Assembly (NCBI RefSeq): GCF_900106045.1
Contig: NZ_LT629802.1
Span: 2,480,001-2,544,000 of the forward strand
Length of the DNA: 64,000 nucleotides
Direction of reading: 5' to 3'
Origin: Pseudomonas mucidolens
GTDB taxonomy: Bacteria > Pseudomonadota > Gammaproteobacteria > Pseudomonadales > Pseudomonadaceae
Shown: positions 27,328 to 36,552 of the stretch, piece by piece
Layout: each line of letters starts with the position of its first letter
Numbering within the stretch: the stretch's first letter is position 1
Notes under the pieces: model-generated
Database searches by the model: none
The model's input: the letters and a program-made list of their open reading frames with translations, nothing else
Told to the model about the DNA's origin: nothing
Program-made: the position numbers and the translations under genes

Positions 27328-28227
27328 ATGCGACGCCATAATCTGAATGATCTCCTGGCCTTTATCACCGTCGCCCGAGAAGGCAGTTTTACCCGTGCGG
27401 CGGCCCAGTTGGGGGTGACCCAGTCGGCGCTTAGCCAAACCGTATCCGGGCTTGAAAAGCGTTTGAAGATCAGGTTGCTGACGCGTACAACACGCAGCGT
27501 TTCGCCGACAAGCGCGGGTGAGCGCCTGATGCAGACCGTTGGTCATCGTCTGGATGAGATAGAGTTCGAACTGGATGCTCTAACCGAACTCTCGGAGAAG
27601 CCAGCCGGCACGGTGCGTATTACCTGCGGCGATTTCGTGCTGAGGACCTTGCTGCTTCCCAGGCTTGCGCCGGTGCTCCTGGAATACCCGGACATCAAGG
27701 TAGAGTTCGATATCAATTATGGTTTCCGGGACATCGTCGCCGACCGCTTTGATGCAGGCATACGCTTTGGGGCCACCGTCGATAAAGACATGATTGCCGT
27801 ACCGATCGGTTCCACGGTCCGTATGGCGGCGGTGGCGGCGAAAGCGTATCTGGCCCGTCACGCCGCGCCTAAAAAACCCCAAGACCTGCTGCAACACGCG
27901 TGCATCGATATCCGCTTTCCGACCTTGGGAGGGACGGATGCCTGGGAGTTCGAAAAACGCGGTCGCAAGGTTAACGTACGCGTGGCAGGTCAAGTGGTCT
28001 TCAACACCAGCGCCCATGTACCGGCGGCGGCGCTCAGCGGATTGGGCATCGCTTACTTGCCGGAGGAGGAATTTGCCCCGCATATCGAGAGCGGTGATCT
28101 GGTGCGTGTGCTGGAAGACTGGTGCCCGACCTTCTCGGGCTACCATCTCTACTACCCAAGCCGCCGCCTGCCAACCCCGGCGTTTTCGCTGGTGCTCAAT
28201 GCATTGCGCAGTGAGGTTTTTTGCTGA
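27328..28227 (+). CDS. LysR-family regulator
   Basis: The 299-residue protein has the LysR winged helix at 1-65 (LAFITVAREGSFTRAAAQLGVTQSALSQTVSGLEKRL) and a substrate-binding domain from about 90. The segments GTVRITCGDFVLRTLLLPRL and VAGQVVFNTSAHVPAAALSGLGIAYLPE place it in the large group near DmlR/PgrR. It is divergent from the hydrolase-MFS pair, the usual position for their activator or repressor. No effector can be named. Confidence 0.92.
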   Translation: MRRHNLNDLLAFITVAREGSFTRAAAQLGVTQSALSQTVSGLEKRLKIRLLTRTTRSVSPTSAGERLMQTVGHRLDEIEFELDALTELSEKPAGTVRITCGDFVLRTLLLPRLAPVLLEYPDIKVEFDINYGFRDIVADRFDAGIRFGATVDKDMIAVPIGSTVRMAAVAAKAYLARHAAPKKPQDLLQHACIDIRFPTLGGTDAWEFEKRGRKVNVRVAGQVVFNTSAHVPAAALSGLGIAYLPEEEFAPHIESGDLVRVLEDWCPTFSGYHLYYPSRRLPTPAFSLVLNALRSEVFC

Positions 28228-28245
28228 GGTCCAATCCTGCAGATT

Positions 28246-28288
28246 AGCCGGGAAGGCATGACGCTCACCACCCGGCTGTTCAGCGTCA
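28246..28288. terminator. Possible bidirectional terminator between lysR and the Nramp gene
   Basis: Two overlapping stems can form between the convergent stops: AGCCGGG with CCCGGCT (28246-28277) and TGACGCT with AGCGTCA (28259-28288). No clear U-tract follows either, so termination is only possible. Confidence 0.3.
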
Positions 28289-29587
28289 GATAAACAGATC
28301 AACCCCCAGTTGGAAAGCCACCCACAACGCCAGGCCTGTGGCAAACAGCAGCGCGATGTTCTCGAAGAGGTTGTTGCGGTACTTCTTGTCCAGCAGCTTT
28401 TTTTGGTTGGACATGATCAGCAAGCCCAGGGAAATCACCGGCAGACCGATAATATTCAGCGCGCTGACGCCAATGGTCAGGGTCACGAAGTCCGGCATGC
28501 CGGGCAATGACCAGATCAACGGTGTGACCAGAATAAACAGCATGAACCATTTGTGCATCGGGTCATGGTGGAACTCTTTGCCGTACTTATCGCGACGCTT
28601 GGGGCGCACGTGTTGGAACGCATCGGTAATCAGCATCGGGAACGCAGTGGTTTTGCCGGAAATACTCGCGAACAGCGTGGCGAACACCCCGATGAAGAAC
28701 ACGTACCATCCGATCGAGCCAAAGTATATTTCCAGCGCCTTGCCCAGGTCGCTCAGGGTTTTCACTTCGATACCGTTGGGCCGCAGGATTTCCGCGCCGA
28801 CGATCCAGATCGCCAAGTTGATGACGATCCCGACAAACACCGCAAACAGCAGGTCATTACGTTGAATACGCTTGTGTTGCGGCCCTACCCAGCCCTTTTG
28901 GCGCATCACATACGGATGCACGAAATTGGCAATCGAACCGGCCACGGCACCAATCACCGAGACCGCGACCAGCAAGGCACCGTGCACGCCTTCATCGGGC
29001 GGAATGCTGAAACCAATGGTGCCTTTGACGATGCCGACCACATCCGGCCCGGACATCACCGCCAACGCAATAAACGCCAGCGTCATGATCGCCAGCAGCA
29101 CCTTCATCACGCCTTCGATCATCGAGTAAATATTGCGACCGACCAGCATCCACACCGCCAGTACCACCGCGAAGGAACATAACAAGGGTTGGTCGATTCT
29201 CAGCAACATCGCCAACGACTCACCCGCGCCCTTGATCATATAGGCGTTCATCAAGTGCCCCATCAACAAGGCATAGACGAGCATGAACCAGGCGAAAAAC
29301 GGGTTCAGTTGCGCATAGCCCTGCAGGATGGTCATGCCTTGGTTATTGCACAGCTGGAAGCGCGCAATGATGTTGACGATCAGGTATCTCAACAGCAGAG
29401 ACACGGCCAGCACCCACATCATGGCGTAACCATAATTGGCACCGGCCACGGATGAAGTGATCAGATCGCCCGCACCCAACCAGGACAGGACGGCAATGAT
29501 GCCAGGGCCCAATAGTTTGAGTGTGCGGGCAAATCGGTTTTGCGTGGGCGCCGCAGCCTGGCCTTCGGCCGAAGGGATGCTGGTCAT
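28286..29587 (-). CDS. Nramp-family divalent cation transporter lacking the DPGN signature
   Basis: The 433-residue protein has 11 helices and clear Nramp homology: KLLGPGIIAVLSWLGAGDLITSSVAGANYGY in helix 1, NNQGMTILQGYA, and SISGKTTAFPMLITDAF. The helix 1 DPGN metal motif of Mn/Fe transporters is replaced by GAGD (residues 38-41), and the helix 6 MPH motif is absent in GSIANFVHPYVM. Similar losses mark Nramp-related proteins with altered ion choice such as the NRMT Mg transporters. The ion here is unknown. An A-rich motif precedes the RBS. Confidence 0.88.
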   Translation of the reverse strand: MTSIPSAEGQAAAPTQNRFARTLKLLGPGIIAVLSWLGAGDLITSSVAGANYGYAMMWVLAVSLLLRYLIVNIIARFQLCNNQGMTILQGYAQLNPFFAWFMLVYALLMGHLMNAYMIKGAGESLAMLLRIDQPLLCSFAVVLAVWMLVGRNIYSMIEGVMKVLLAIMTLAFIALAVMSGPDVVGIVKGTIGFSIPPDEGVHGALLVAVSVIGAVAGSIANFVHPYVMRQKGWVGPQHKRIQRNDLLFAVFVGIVINLAIWIVGAEILRPNGIEVKTLSDLGKALEIYFGSIGWYVFFIGVFATLFASISGKTTAFPMLITDAFQHVRPKRRDKYGKEFHHDPMHKWFMLFILVTPLIWSLPGMPDFVTLTIGVSALNIIGLPVISLGLLIMSNQKKLLDKKYRNNLFENIALLFATGLALWVAFQLGVDLFI

Positions 29588-29596
29588 AGCGGGTAT

Positions 29597-29614
29597 CTCC
29601 GATTATTTTTTTTG
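29597..29614 (-). promoter_or_regulatory. RBS and A-rich Crc/Hfq-like motif of the Nramp gene
   Basis: The mRNA strand shows a run of eight A, then TAATC and GGAG, ending 9 bases before the ATG. It fits AAnAAnAA loosely, less specifically than the pentose gene sites. Confidence 0.4.
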
Positions 29615-29763
29615 TAAGAACCGGCGTAGTCGAACACAGTAGGTACGACGTCGTACAACCATTATTTCAACTAGTTGTGTGGAAATGTTTCAGCCTTGCC
29701 CCCGCTGTTTCGTCAGGCGGCGCGCGTAGCCGGTTGCCGCTCATTGAGGGGGGATCGAATCTG

Positions 29764-30480
29764 TTAGAGGGCGCGTTGATTGACACGCTTGATGAGTTCT
29801 TCCGCTGACTCCTTGCGCTCGGAATAGCGATCCACCAGATAGTCCTGCCGATCACGCAGCAGCAACGTGAACTTGACCAACTCCTCCATCACATCCACGA
29901 CACGGTCGTAGAACGGGGAAGGTTTCATTCGGCCGTTGTCGTCGAACTCCATGTAGGCCTTCGGCACGGACGATTGGTTGGGGATGGTGAACATGCGCAT
30001 CCAGCGTCCCAGCACCCGCAGTTGATTGACCACGTTGAAAGACTGCGAACCTCCGCACACCTGCATGACGGCAAGGGTTTTACCCTGGGTCGGACGTACA
30101 GCGCCCATCGCCAGTGGCACCCAGTCGATCTGTGCCTTGAAGACCGCACTCATGGCGCCGTGACGCTCCGGGGAGCACCAGACCTGCCCTTCCGACCATT
30201 GCATCAATTCACGCAGAGCCTGGACCCGTGGGTGATCGACAGGCGCGTCATCTGGCAGCGGCAAGCCTGACGGATTGAAAATCCGGGCCTCGGCGCCAAA
30301 GTGCTCCAGCAGTCGCGCAGCCTCCTCGACCATCAAGCGACTGAAGGAGCGCTCACGGGTCGATCCGTACAACAGCAAAATGCGTGGTTTATGCAGGGAG
30401 GTCTTTTCGACACCCAGTTTATCTGCCGATGGAAGATCGACCAGATCGATATCGAGTTGGGGGATTGAGTCATCAAACAT
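29764..30480 (-). CDS. arsH: Organoarsenical oxidase ArsH
   Basis: The 238-residue NADPH-dependent flavin protein has the FMN phosphate loop [13 protein letters not shown], the [18 protein letters not shown] segment, [18 protein letters not shown] and [15 protein letters not shown], the ArsH hallmarks. It oxidises trivalent organoarsenicals. The ATG at 30480 overlaps the end of acr3 by 8 bases; a longer frame would lie further inside acr3. It is the last gene of the arsRC-acr3-arsH operon. Confidence 0.95.
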   Translation of the reverse strand: MFDDSIPQLDIDLVDLPSADKLGVEKTSLHKPRILLLYGSTRERSFSRLMVEEAARLLEHFGAEARIFNPSGLPLPDDAPVDHPRVQALRELMQWSEGQVWCSPERHGAMSAVFKAQIDWVPLAMGAVRPTQGKTLAVMQVCGGSQSFNVVNQLRVLGRWMRMFTIPNQSSVPKAYMEFDDNGRMKPSPFYDRVVDVMEELVKFTLLLRDRQDYLVDRYSERKESAEELIKRVNQRAL

Positions 30481-31546
30481 AGTCTTTGTCCTGCGCAACG
30501 GCGCTCTTGGAGTCATCGAACCAGCGGCGCTTCAACCAAAGGGCGACACCGACCAGGGAAATCAGCACCGGCACTTCCACCAACGGGCCAATCACCGTGG
30601 CAAACGCGACCGGCGACGCCAGGCCGAAGGTGGCAATGGCCACGGCAATCGCCAGTTCGAAGTTGTTGCTGGCGGCGGTAAAAGCCAATGCGGTGGTGCG
30701 TGGATAATCGGCGTTGAGCAATTTGCCCATCCAGAAACTGATGAAGAACATCACCACGAAGTAGATCGTCAGAGGGATCGCGATACGCAACACATCGAAT
30801 GGCAATTGCAGTACCACGTCACCCTTGAGACTGAACATCGCCACGATGGTCAGCAGCAGTGCAACCAACGTCAGGGGGCTGATTTTTGGAATGAATCGCT
30901 CCTGAAACCAGGTTTCGCCTTTGCGTGCGATAAGGATCTTGCGTGTCAGGAAGCCCGCCAGGAACGGCACGCCCAGGTAGATCAGGACCGACTCGGCAAT
31001 GCTGATAAAGCTGGTTTCAAGCACACTGCCTTCCACCCCGAACAGCGGCGGCAACAGTCCAAGAAAGACCCAGGCGTACACGCTGAAAAACAGGATCTGG
31101 AAGATGCTGTTGAAGGCCACCAGACCGGCGACGTACTGATTATTTCCCCCCGCGATCTGATTCCAGACCAGCACCATCGCGATGCACCGCGCCAGCCCGA
31201 TCAGAATCAGGCCGGTCATGTATTCCGGCTGGTCACGAAGAAAGATGATCGCCAGTGCGAACATCAATACCGGTCCAATGATCCAGTTCTGGACCAGGGA
31301 CAACACCAGGATTCGTTTGTCCTTGAAGACCTCAGGCAGTTCTTCATAGCGCACCTTGGCCAGCGGCGGATACATCATCACGATCAGGCCGATAGCGATG
31401 GGAATGTTGGTTGTGCCCACGGAAAGACTGTTGAGCCACTGCGGCCAACCTTCAAACAGGCTGCCCAGACCGATGCCCAGGGCCATGGCAAGAAAAATCC
31501 ACAGCGTCAGGTAGCGGTCCAGGAAAGACAGGCGGCTTTTACCCAT
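30473..31546 (-). CDS. Arsenite efflux permease, ACR3 family
   Basis: The 357-residue protein has ten helices and the conserved ACR3 segments [46 protein letters not shown] (with the essential Cys) and [23 protein letters not shown]. It exports As(III) by proton exchange. Two ATGs fit; the one at 31546 is 8 bases from AGGAG, whereas 31552 is only 2 bases away, so the inner one is chosen. The gene is often named arsB, but the family is ACR3. Confidence 0.95.
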   Translation of the reverse strand: MGKSRLSFLDRYLTLWIFLAMALGIGLGSLFEGWPQWLNSLSVGTTNIPIAIGLIVMMYPPLAKVRYEELPEVFKDKRILVLSLVQNWIIGPVLMFALAIIFLRDQPEYMTGLILIGLARCIAMVLVWNQIAGGNNQYVAGLVAFNSIFQILFFSVYAWVFLGLLPPLFGVEGSVLETSFISIAESVLIYLGVPFLAGFLTRKILIARKGETWFQERFIPKISPLTLVALLLTIVAMFSLKGDVVLQLPFDVLRIAIPLTIYFVVMFFISFWMGKLLNADYPRTTALAFTAASNNFELAIAVAIATFGLASPVAFATVIGPLVEVPVLISLVGVALWLKRRWFDDSKSAVAQDKDYV

Positions 31547-31563
31547 GATCATTGCTCCTGTGC

Positions 31564-32034
31564 TTACAACGTGCCTATCAAGGTCAGCTCTGCCTTGAGC
31601 CGTTCGGCACTCAACTGGGAAAGCGGCAATGCCAGGAAAGCGTTAATACGGGTTTTGATCTGTTCCACGGTGGCTTCAAAAGCGGCCTCGATCTCCTCTT
31701 GTGTGCCGTGGTACTCGGAAGGGTCCGCCAATCCCCAGTGCCCTTTCACCGAGAGGCCAAAAAATACCGGGCACGCTTCGCCAGCCGCTTTATCACACAC
31801 CGTAATGACAAAATCAGGCGCCAGATTTTCGTGTGCATCATTGGATTTGCTGAACAGACCCTCGGTGGAAATGCCGGCGTTATTCAGGGTCTTGAGGCTG
31901 AGCGGATGCACCTGCCCCTTCGGCTGACTGCCGGCACTGAAAGCTGTCATGCCTTGTGGTGCCAGATGATTGAACACCGCCTCGCAGAGAATGCTGCGGC
32001 AGCTGTTGGCAGTGCAGAGAAACAGGATTTTCAT
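31564..32034 (-). CDS. arsC: Arsenate reductase ArsC, thioredoxin-coupled LMW-phosphatase type
   Basis: The 156-residue protein has the phosphatase P-loop CTANSCRS with Cys7 as nucleophile and Arg13, and the two relay cysteines Cys80 and Cys88 in [26 protein letters not shown] supplies the general acid loop. It reduces As(V) to As(III) for export by the next gene. It lies between arsR (27-base gap) and acr3. Confidence 0.96.
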   Translation of the reverse strand: MKILFLCTANSCRSILCEAVFNHLAPQGMTAFSAGSQPKGQVHPLSLKTLNNAGISTEGLFSKSNDAHENLAPDFVITVCDKAAGEACPVFFGLSVKGHWGLADPSEYHGTQEEIEAAFEATVEQIKTRINAFLALPLSQLSAERLKAELTLIGTL

Positions 32035-32061
32035 CGGGAGGTCTCGTAGTCGAAGGCGGAA

Positions 32062-32433
32062 TCAGGCGAGGGTGCTTTCACAGCACGTGGTTGCTCGTTC
32101 GGGGCGGCCAGCCATTTCATCAAGGCGCTTGGCATCGGGGCTCAACCAATGTTTGTTGGTATCAAGCACCACGCTCAGTACCTGATACACCCAGTCGGGG
32201 AGATTCGGGTGCAACCGGTAATAGACCCATTGACCTTGCCGACGATCTGACAGCAAACCGCACGTTCGCAACTGCGCCAGGTGCCTGGAGACCTTCGGCT
32301 GACTTTCATTCAACGCGCAGGTCAACTCGCAGACGCATAACTCTCCCTCTCGGGCAATGAGCAGCATCATGCGCACCCGATTGTCATCAGCCAGGCATTT
32401 GAAAACGGTGGTCGGGGTCAGGTGGTCAGCCAT
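32062..32433 (-). CDS. arsR: Arsenic-responsive repressor ArsR
   Basis: The 123-residue winged-helix repressor has the metalloid site ELCVCELTCALN, with the Cys-Val-Cys pair in the recognition helix region, and the DNA-binding stretch QPKVSRHLAQLRTCGLLSDRR. As(III) or Sb(III) binding releases it from DNA. A second Cys pair lies near the C-terminus (TTCC). It is the first gene of the operon, so it autoregulates; a candidate operator lies about 115 bases upstream. Confidence 0.95.
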   Translation of the reverse strand: MADHLTPTTVFKCLADDNRVRMMLLIAREGELCVCELTCALNESQPKVSRHLAQLRTCGLLSDRRQGQWVYYRLHPNLPDWVYQVLSVVLDTNKHWLSPDAKRLDEMAGRPERATTCCESTLA

Positions 32434-32547
32434 TGCTGTTCTCAGTGTCTGGTTTCACCCAGACAAACATCTCGGTGCGATCATGGATTTCGTGAAACGT
32501 GTGACGGAATGCATCGGAAACGCTTCAGCTCATACAGGTCAAAATTA

Positions 32548-32567
32548 ATATATGCTTTTCCGTATAT
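32548..32567. promoter_or_regulatory. Candidate ArsR operator
   Basis: ATATATG and CGTATAT form 7-bp arms with one mismatch around a CTTTTC spacer, similar in layout to palindromic Pseudomonas ars operators. It lies in an AT-rich stretch upstream of arsR. Confidence 0.4.
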
Positions 32568-33015
32568 CATGGCAACGCATCACATCATTTTTATTTGGAA
32601 AAAATTAATCAACAAACGCAAACAGTCAGTATAAGCCACTTAAAAACGGCTGTTCGTCACCTGGAAACAACAGTAATAACGGGCTATCAATACATATGGA
32701 CAATGTAATAAATCCGTCACCCACCTCAACAGTCAGGATCTTGGTTGCAGGCAGCCAGGACCAAGCCTGCAACTCCCCCCGCCGATAAGCGTTCTACCGA
32801 ATGACCTAATCATGCTGTATCTGCGCGTGGCGTATTAATCGTTATTGGCTGGCAGCCGATGGGCCTGCACCTGCCCCCGTTCCGAGCCGGAATCTGCACT
32901 ATTTTCTGATTACGCCCTCAGAATGTACATTCACGTCACTCTTATTGACACATGTGTACATTCGACATATTTTCATATCAACACACGCCTGATGTTCTGT
33001 TCCCGGAGCAACTAC
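32568..33015. other. AT-rich intergenic region between arsR and the demethylase gene
   Basis: No credible gene is seen. The region is clearly more AT-rich than its surroundings. It holds two direct TGTACATTC repeats at 32924 and 32955, and GGAG just before the demethylase ATG, so its right half is a promoter region. Confidence 0.5.
32924..32963. promoter_or_regulatory. Two TGTACATTC direct repeats upstream of the demethylase
   Basis: TGTACATTC occurs at 32924-32932 and 32955-32963, spaced 31 bases (three helical turns). A related TGTACATCC is part of a palindrome upstream of the neighbouring TetR gene at 35847, so these may be its binding half-sites. Confidence 0.45.
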
Positions 33016-35052
33016 ATGTCCAGCGATCCCTTGCTGCAGCCCTATAAGATCAAGAACCTGGTCCTCAGAAACCGAATCATGACCACCTCCCATGAGCCCG
33101 CCTATCCTGTCGATGGCATGCCGAAGGAGCTGTACCGGGCTTATCACGTGGAACGCGCAAAGGCCGGGGTTGCGCTGACCATGACTGCAGGCTCCGCCGC
33201 TGTTTCCCGCGACAGCCCTCCGGTGTTCAACAATGTGCTGGCGTACAAGGACGAGGTGGTCAAATGGATGAAGGACTTGACCGACGAATGCCACGAACAC
33301 GGCGCGGCGGTGATGATTCAATTGACTCACCTGGGCAGGCGCACGCGCTGGGACAAGGCTGACTGGCTCCCGGTCGTATCACCTTCGCACCGCCGCGAAG
33401 CTTCTCACCGGGCCTTTCCAAAAAAGCTGGAAGACTGGGACATCGAACGAATCATCAAAGACTACGTAGACGCCGCCGAGCGCATGAAGGCGGCGGGCCT
33501 CGACGGTTTGGAGTTGCAGGCATACGGTCATCTGATGGACCAATTCTGGTCGCCCCTGACCAACGATCTCGACGGCCCTTACGGGGGCTCGCTGGAAAAT
33601 CGGTTGCGTTTCACCTTTGATGTGTTGCGCGGCATCCGCCAGCGCTGCGGCGAGGATTTCCCGCTGGGGATTCGCTATACCGGTGATGAAGACCTGCCGG
33701 GCGGTTTCGGTGCCAAGGACGGCATACAGATTTCCCATAGGCTCAAGGACAGTGGCCTGGTCGACTTCCTCAATGTCGTTCGCGGACATATTGATACCGA
33801 TGCCGGCCTCACCGATGTGATTCCGATCCAGGGCATGCGTAACTCGCCGCACCTGGATTTTGCCGGCGAGATCCGCACGGCCACCGGCTTCCCGACTTTC
33901 CACGCCGCCAAGATTCCGGACGTGGCCACCGCACGCCATGCCATCGCCTCCGGCAAGGTGGACATGGTCGGCATGACCCGGGCGCATATGACCGACCCGC
34001 ACATCGTGCGCAAGATCATCGAAAAGCGCGAAGAAGAAATCCGCCCCTGCGTCGGCGCTAACTACTGCCTGGACCGTATCTACCAGGGTGGCGCGGCGTA
34101 TTGCATCCACAACGCCGCGACCGGGCGCGAAACCAGCATGCCCCACGAGATTCCCAAGGCGCCCACCAAGCGCAAGGTGGTGGTGATCGGTACCGGCCCG
34201 GCGGGTCTCGAGGCAGCCCGGGTTGCCGGTGAGCGCGGCCACAACGTCACGGTGTTCGAAGTCGCCGACCAACCCGGCGGGCAAATCCGTCTGACCGCTC
34301 TGAGCGAGCGTCGTCGCGAGATGATCAGCATCATCGATTGGCGTATGGCGCAATGCGAACGCCTGGGGGTGAGGTTCCACTTCAACACCTGGGCCGACGC
34401 CGAGACAGTCCTGGCTGCAGAGCCGGATGTAGTGATCGTCGCGACCGGTGGCCTGCCGCACACCGAGGTTCTCAAACAGGGTAATGAACTGGTGGTGTCG
34501 ACCTGGGATATCATTTCTGGCGACGTCAAGCCCGGCAACAACGTGCTGATTTTCGACGACGCTGGCGACCACGCGGCACTCCAGGCTGCCGAGGTCATTG
34601 CCAACAGCGGCGCGACGCTGGAAATCGTTACACCTGACCGCTCGTTTTCGCCAGAAGTGATGGCGATGAACCTGGTGCCGTACATGCGCAGCCTGCAAGA
34701 CTTGAACGTTACCTTTACGGTCACCTATCGGGTTGACTCGGTAGAAAAACGTGAGGGTCGGTTGGTGGCACATTTCGCTAGCGACTATGGGCCGGTGCAC
34801 AAGCAGAGAGTGGTCGATCAGGTGGTGGTCAACCACGGCACCCTGCCCCTGGACGACCTGTACTTCGATCTGCGCGCCCATGCGAGCAACAACGGCGCGG
34901 TTGAACAGCACGATCTGCTCGCCGGAAAGCCGCAACATATCGTGACCAATCCGCAAGGCCGTTTCCAGCTGTTCCGGATTGGCGATGCGGTGTCGGCGCG
35001 CAATACCCATGCCGCCATCTACGATGCACTACGACTGCTCAAAGACATCTGA
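33016..35052 (+). CDS. NADH:flavin oxidoreductase of the DgcA/N-methylproline demethylase type
   Basis: The 678-residue protein is laid out like trimethylamine dehydrogenase. An FMN-binding TIM barrel spans 1-335 (IQLTHLGRRTRWD, SGKVDMVGMTRAHMTDPH), an iron-sulfur loop 345-363, and an NAD(P)-binding flavoprotein half starts near 388 with VVVIGTGPAGLEAARVAGERGHNVTVFE. In the loop Cys345, Cys351 and Cys363 are present, but position 348 is Ala where related enzymes have a fourth Cys. Relatives oxidatively demethylate dimethylglycine or N-methylproline; either role is possible. The ATG at 33016 follows GGAG. A convergent TetR gene is the likely regulator. Confidence 0.88.
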   Translation: MSSDPLLQPYKIKNLVLRNRIMTTSHEPAYPVDGMPKELYRAYHVERAKAGVALTMTAGSAAVSRDSPPVFNNVLAYKDEVVKWMKDLTDECHEHGAAVMIQLTHLGRRTRWDKADWLPVVSPSHRREASHRAFPKKLEDWDIERIIKDYVDAAERMKAAGLDGLELQAYGHLMDQFWSPLTNDLDGPYGGSLENRLRFTFDVLRGIRQRCGEDFPLGIRYTGDEDLPGGFGAKDGIQISHRLKDSGLVDFLNVVRGHIDTDAGLTDVIPIQGMRNSPHLDFAGEIRTATGFPTFHAAKIPDVATARHAIASGKVDMVGMTRAHMTDPHIVRKIIEKREEEIRPCVGANYCLDRIYQGGAAYCIHNAATGRETSMPHEIPKAPTKRKVVVIGTGPAGLEAARVAGERGHNVTVFEVADQPGGQIRLTALSERRREMISIIDWRMAQCERLGVRFHFNTWADAETVLAAEPDVVIVATGGLPHTEVLKQGNELVVSTWDIISGDVKPGNNVLIFDDAGDHAALQAAEVIANSGATLEIVTPDRSFSPEVMAMNLVPYMRSLQDLNVTFTVTYRVDSVEKREGRLVAHFASDYGPVHKQRVVDQVVVNHGTLPLDDLYFDLRAHASNNGAVEQHDLLAGKPQHIVTNPQGRFQLFRIGDAVSARNTHAAIYDALRLLKDI

Positions 35053-35082
35053 AATCATGCTTTTATCAAGCCTTAAACTGCC

Positions 35083-35791
35083 TCACTGAGCCTCTGTGAA
35101 CGTCTCATCGAAGGTGTCCAGCAACGGCACAAACACCCCCGGCTCTTTTTCGGCGTAACCGAACTTCCCGTAGAATCGATCCAACTCGCGCTGCTTGGGT
35201 ACTTTCCCGGTAAAAATACTCACGTAATGCGGAATGCGCTGAAAACGCACCGTGATCAGCTCACCGGTGTTCATCGTGATGTAGCCGATCTGGGTCAGGT
35301 AAATCGTTCGAGCCCGGGTATCGGCGCCTTGGCTGTCATAACCAAAACGCCTGAACATGCTCGCCAAGGCGCTCATGCGCTGTTCGTCCACGACCGAGAC
35401 TTCACGGGCGACCTCATCCGACTGCAACGCCCAGCTGCGCACGGCGAACTCGAACGGTGAATCGAACAATTCAGGGTTCAGCCAGCACTCGAAAACATTC
35501 AGGATCGCCTCGGAGATGCTTTCCGCATAGCTTTCGGTTTGCCGGATCAGCCCCCCCTGTATTGGTCTCTCGCCAACGCGCCAGCAACGCGGCCAACAAC
35601 TGTTCGCGATCCTCGAAAAACCAGTAGAAGCTGGTGCGCGACAGGCCGAGGCGCTTGGCCAGCGGCATAACCCGGACCGCATCGATACCTGACTCTTTGA
35701 GGGCATCATAAGCGGCCTCCAGCCAACCCTCGGCGGATCCCCGCCAGCCGGCCTCCTGGGCCTTACCTCGTGCCTTCCCTAACTGGCGCAT
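35083..35791 (-). pseudogene. TetR-family regulator interrupted by a homopolymer frameshift
   Basis: The N-terminal half reads AAYDALKESGIDAVRVMPLAKRLGLSRTSFYWFFEDREQLLAALLARW, a TetR helix-turn-helix. The frame then meets seven C (35551-35557; G on the coding strand) and runs out of frame to a stop. The other frame continues as QTESYAESISEAILNVFECWLNPELF to the end at 35083. With six C the gene would be one open protein of about 235 residues. The cause may be mutation, slippage or sequencing error. It converges with the demethylase gene, whose regulator it probably is or was. Confidence 0.85.
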
Positions 35792-35846
35792 CGCGCTTAC
35801 CTTGTTCAAAAATGCGTAGCGCGAATGTAGCCCGGCGACCGCAAAA

Positions 35847-35862
35847 TGTACATCCAAGTACA
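35847..35862. promoter_or_regulatory. Palindrome upstream of the TetR gene
   Basis: TGTAC and GTACA are perfect arms around ATCCAA, 56 bases upstream of the tetR-like start. It shares TGTACAT with the two repeats before the demethylase gene. Confidence 0.5.
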
Positions 35863-35880
35863 GTTTGCTGACTTCTTGCC

Positions 35881-36552
35881 TCAGCGTTTGCCCAACACCT
35901 TGCTGAACGTCTGCTCAGGTGGCTGCAACCAGCGCGCCTGAACCAGCAACGGCGTCACCGCTGCGCCCGGTTCAACCTGCCCGTCCACCTGCAAGCGCTG
36001 ACGCTGCAGGTCGGCTTCGATCTGGAACTGGTGCTCTGCCGGTAATTGCAGGTTCGCCGACAACCGCAGCCCTTCCAGACACTTCAGCTCAAGTCGGGTG
36101 TTTCCGAGGTTGAGCGTCCACGGGCTCAGTAGCGCCAGATCGCGGCCCGACAGCTCGCCCTCTGCGCTGCGACAGGTGCGCCCGGCACCGCTGACCTGCA
36201 AGTGTCCCGCCCAACTGCCATCCAGCACGAACATCGACGGGGGCATCGCGTTGACCGCCTGGGGTGCCAGCGTCGCTTGCCAGTTCCAGGGCCAGCCGTG
36301 AATCGACAAGGCCCAGATTCGCTGCTGAAAGCCCAGGTTCAATTGCGCCTCTCGCGCCCAGGGCCGGACCGTCCACTGCACCGGTCCAAAGGCACCGAGC
36401 CGAGTGGCACGGCCATTCCACAGGCTGCCGGAGATTCCGCCAGGCTGCCAGCCGGAGGGCCAAGCCAACTGCCGGGCGACAAAAGCCGCCGGCACGTTCA
36501 GTAGCAAGGTCAGAACAAACACCAAAGCCGCCCATGCGATGGCACGATTCAT
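35881..36552 (-). CDS. gspN: Type II secretion protein N (GspN)
   Basis: The 223-residue protein has one N-terminal membrane helix (IAWAALVFVLTLLLNVPAAFVA) and a periplasmic domain with GISGSLWNGRATRLGAFGPVQWTVRPW, the GspN signature. It is an accessory inner-membrane part of the type II machine. The ATG at 36552 overlaps the gspM stop by 4 bases. It is the last gene of the operon and lies 90 bases before the TetR gene. Confidence 0.88.
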   Translation of the reverse strand: MNRAIAWAALVFVLTLLLNVPAAFVARQLAWPSGWQPGGISGSLWNGRATRLGAFGPVQWTVRPWAREAQLNLGFQQRIWALSIHGWPWNWQATLAPQAVNAMPPSMFVLDGSWAGHLQVSGAGRTCRSAEGELSGRDLALLSPWTLNLGNTRLELKCLEGLRLSANLQLPAEHQFQIEADLQRQRLQVDGQVEPGAAVTPLLVQARWLQPPEQTFSKVLGKR

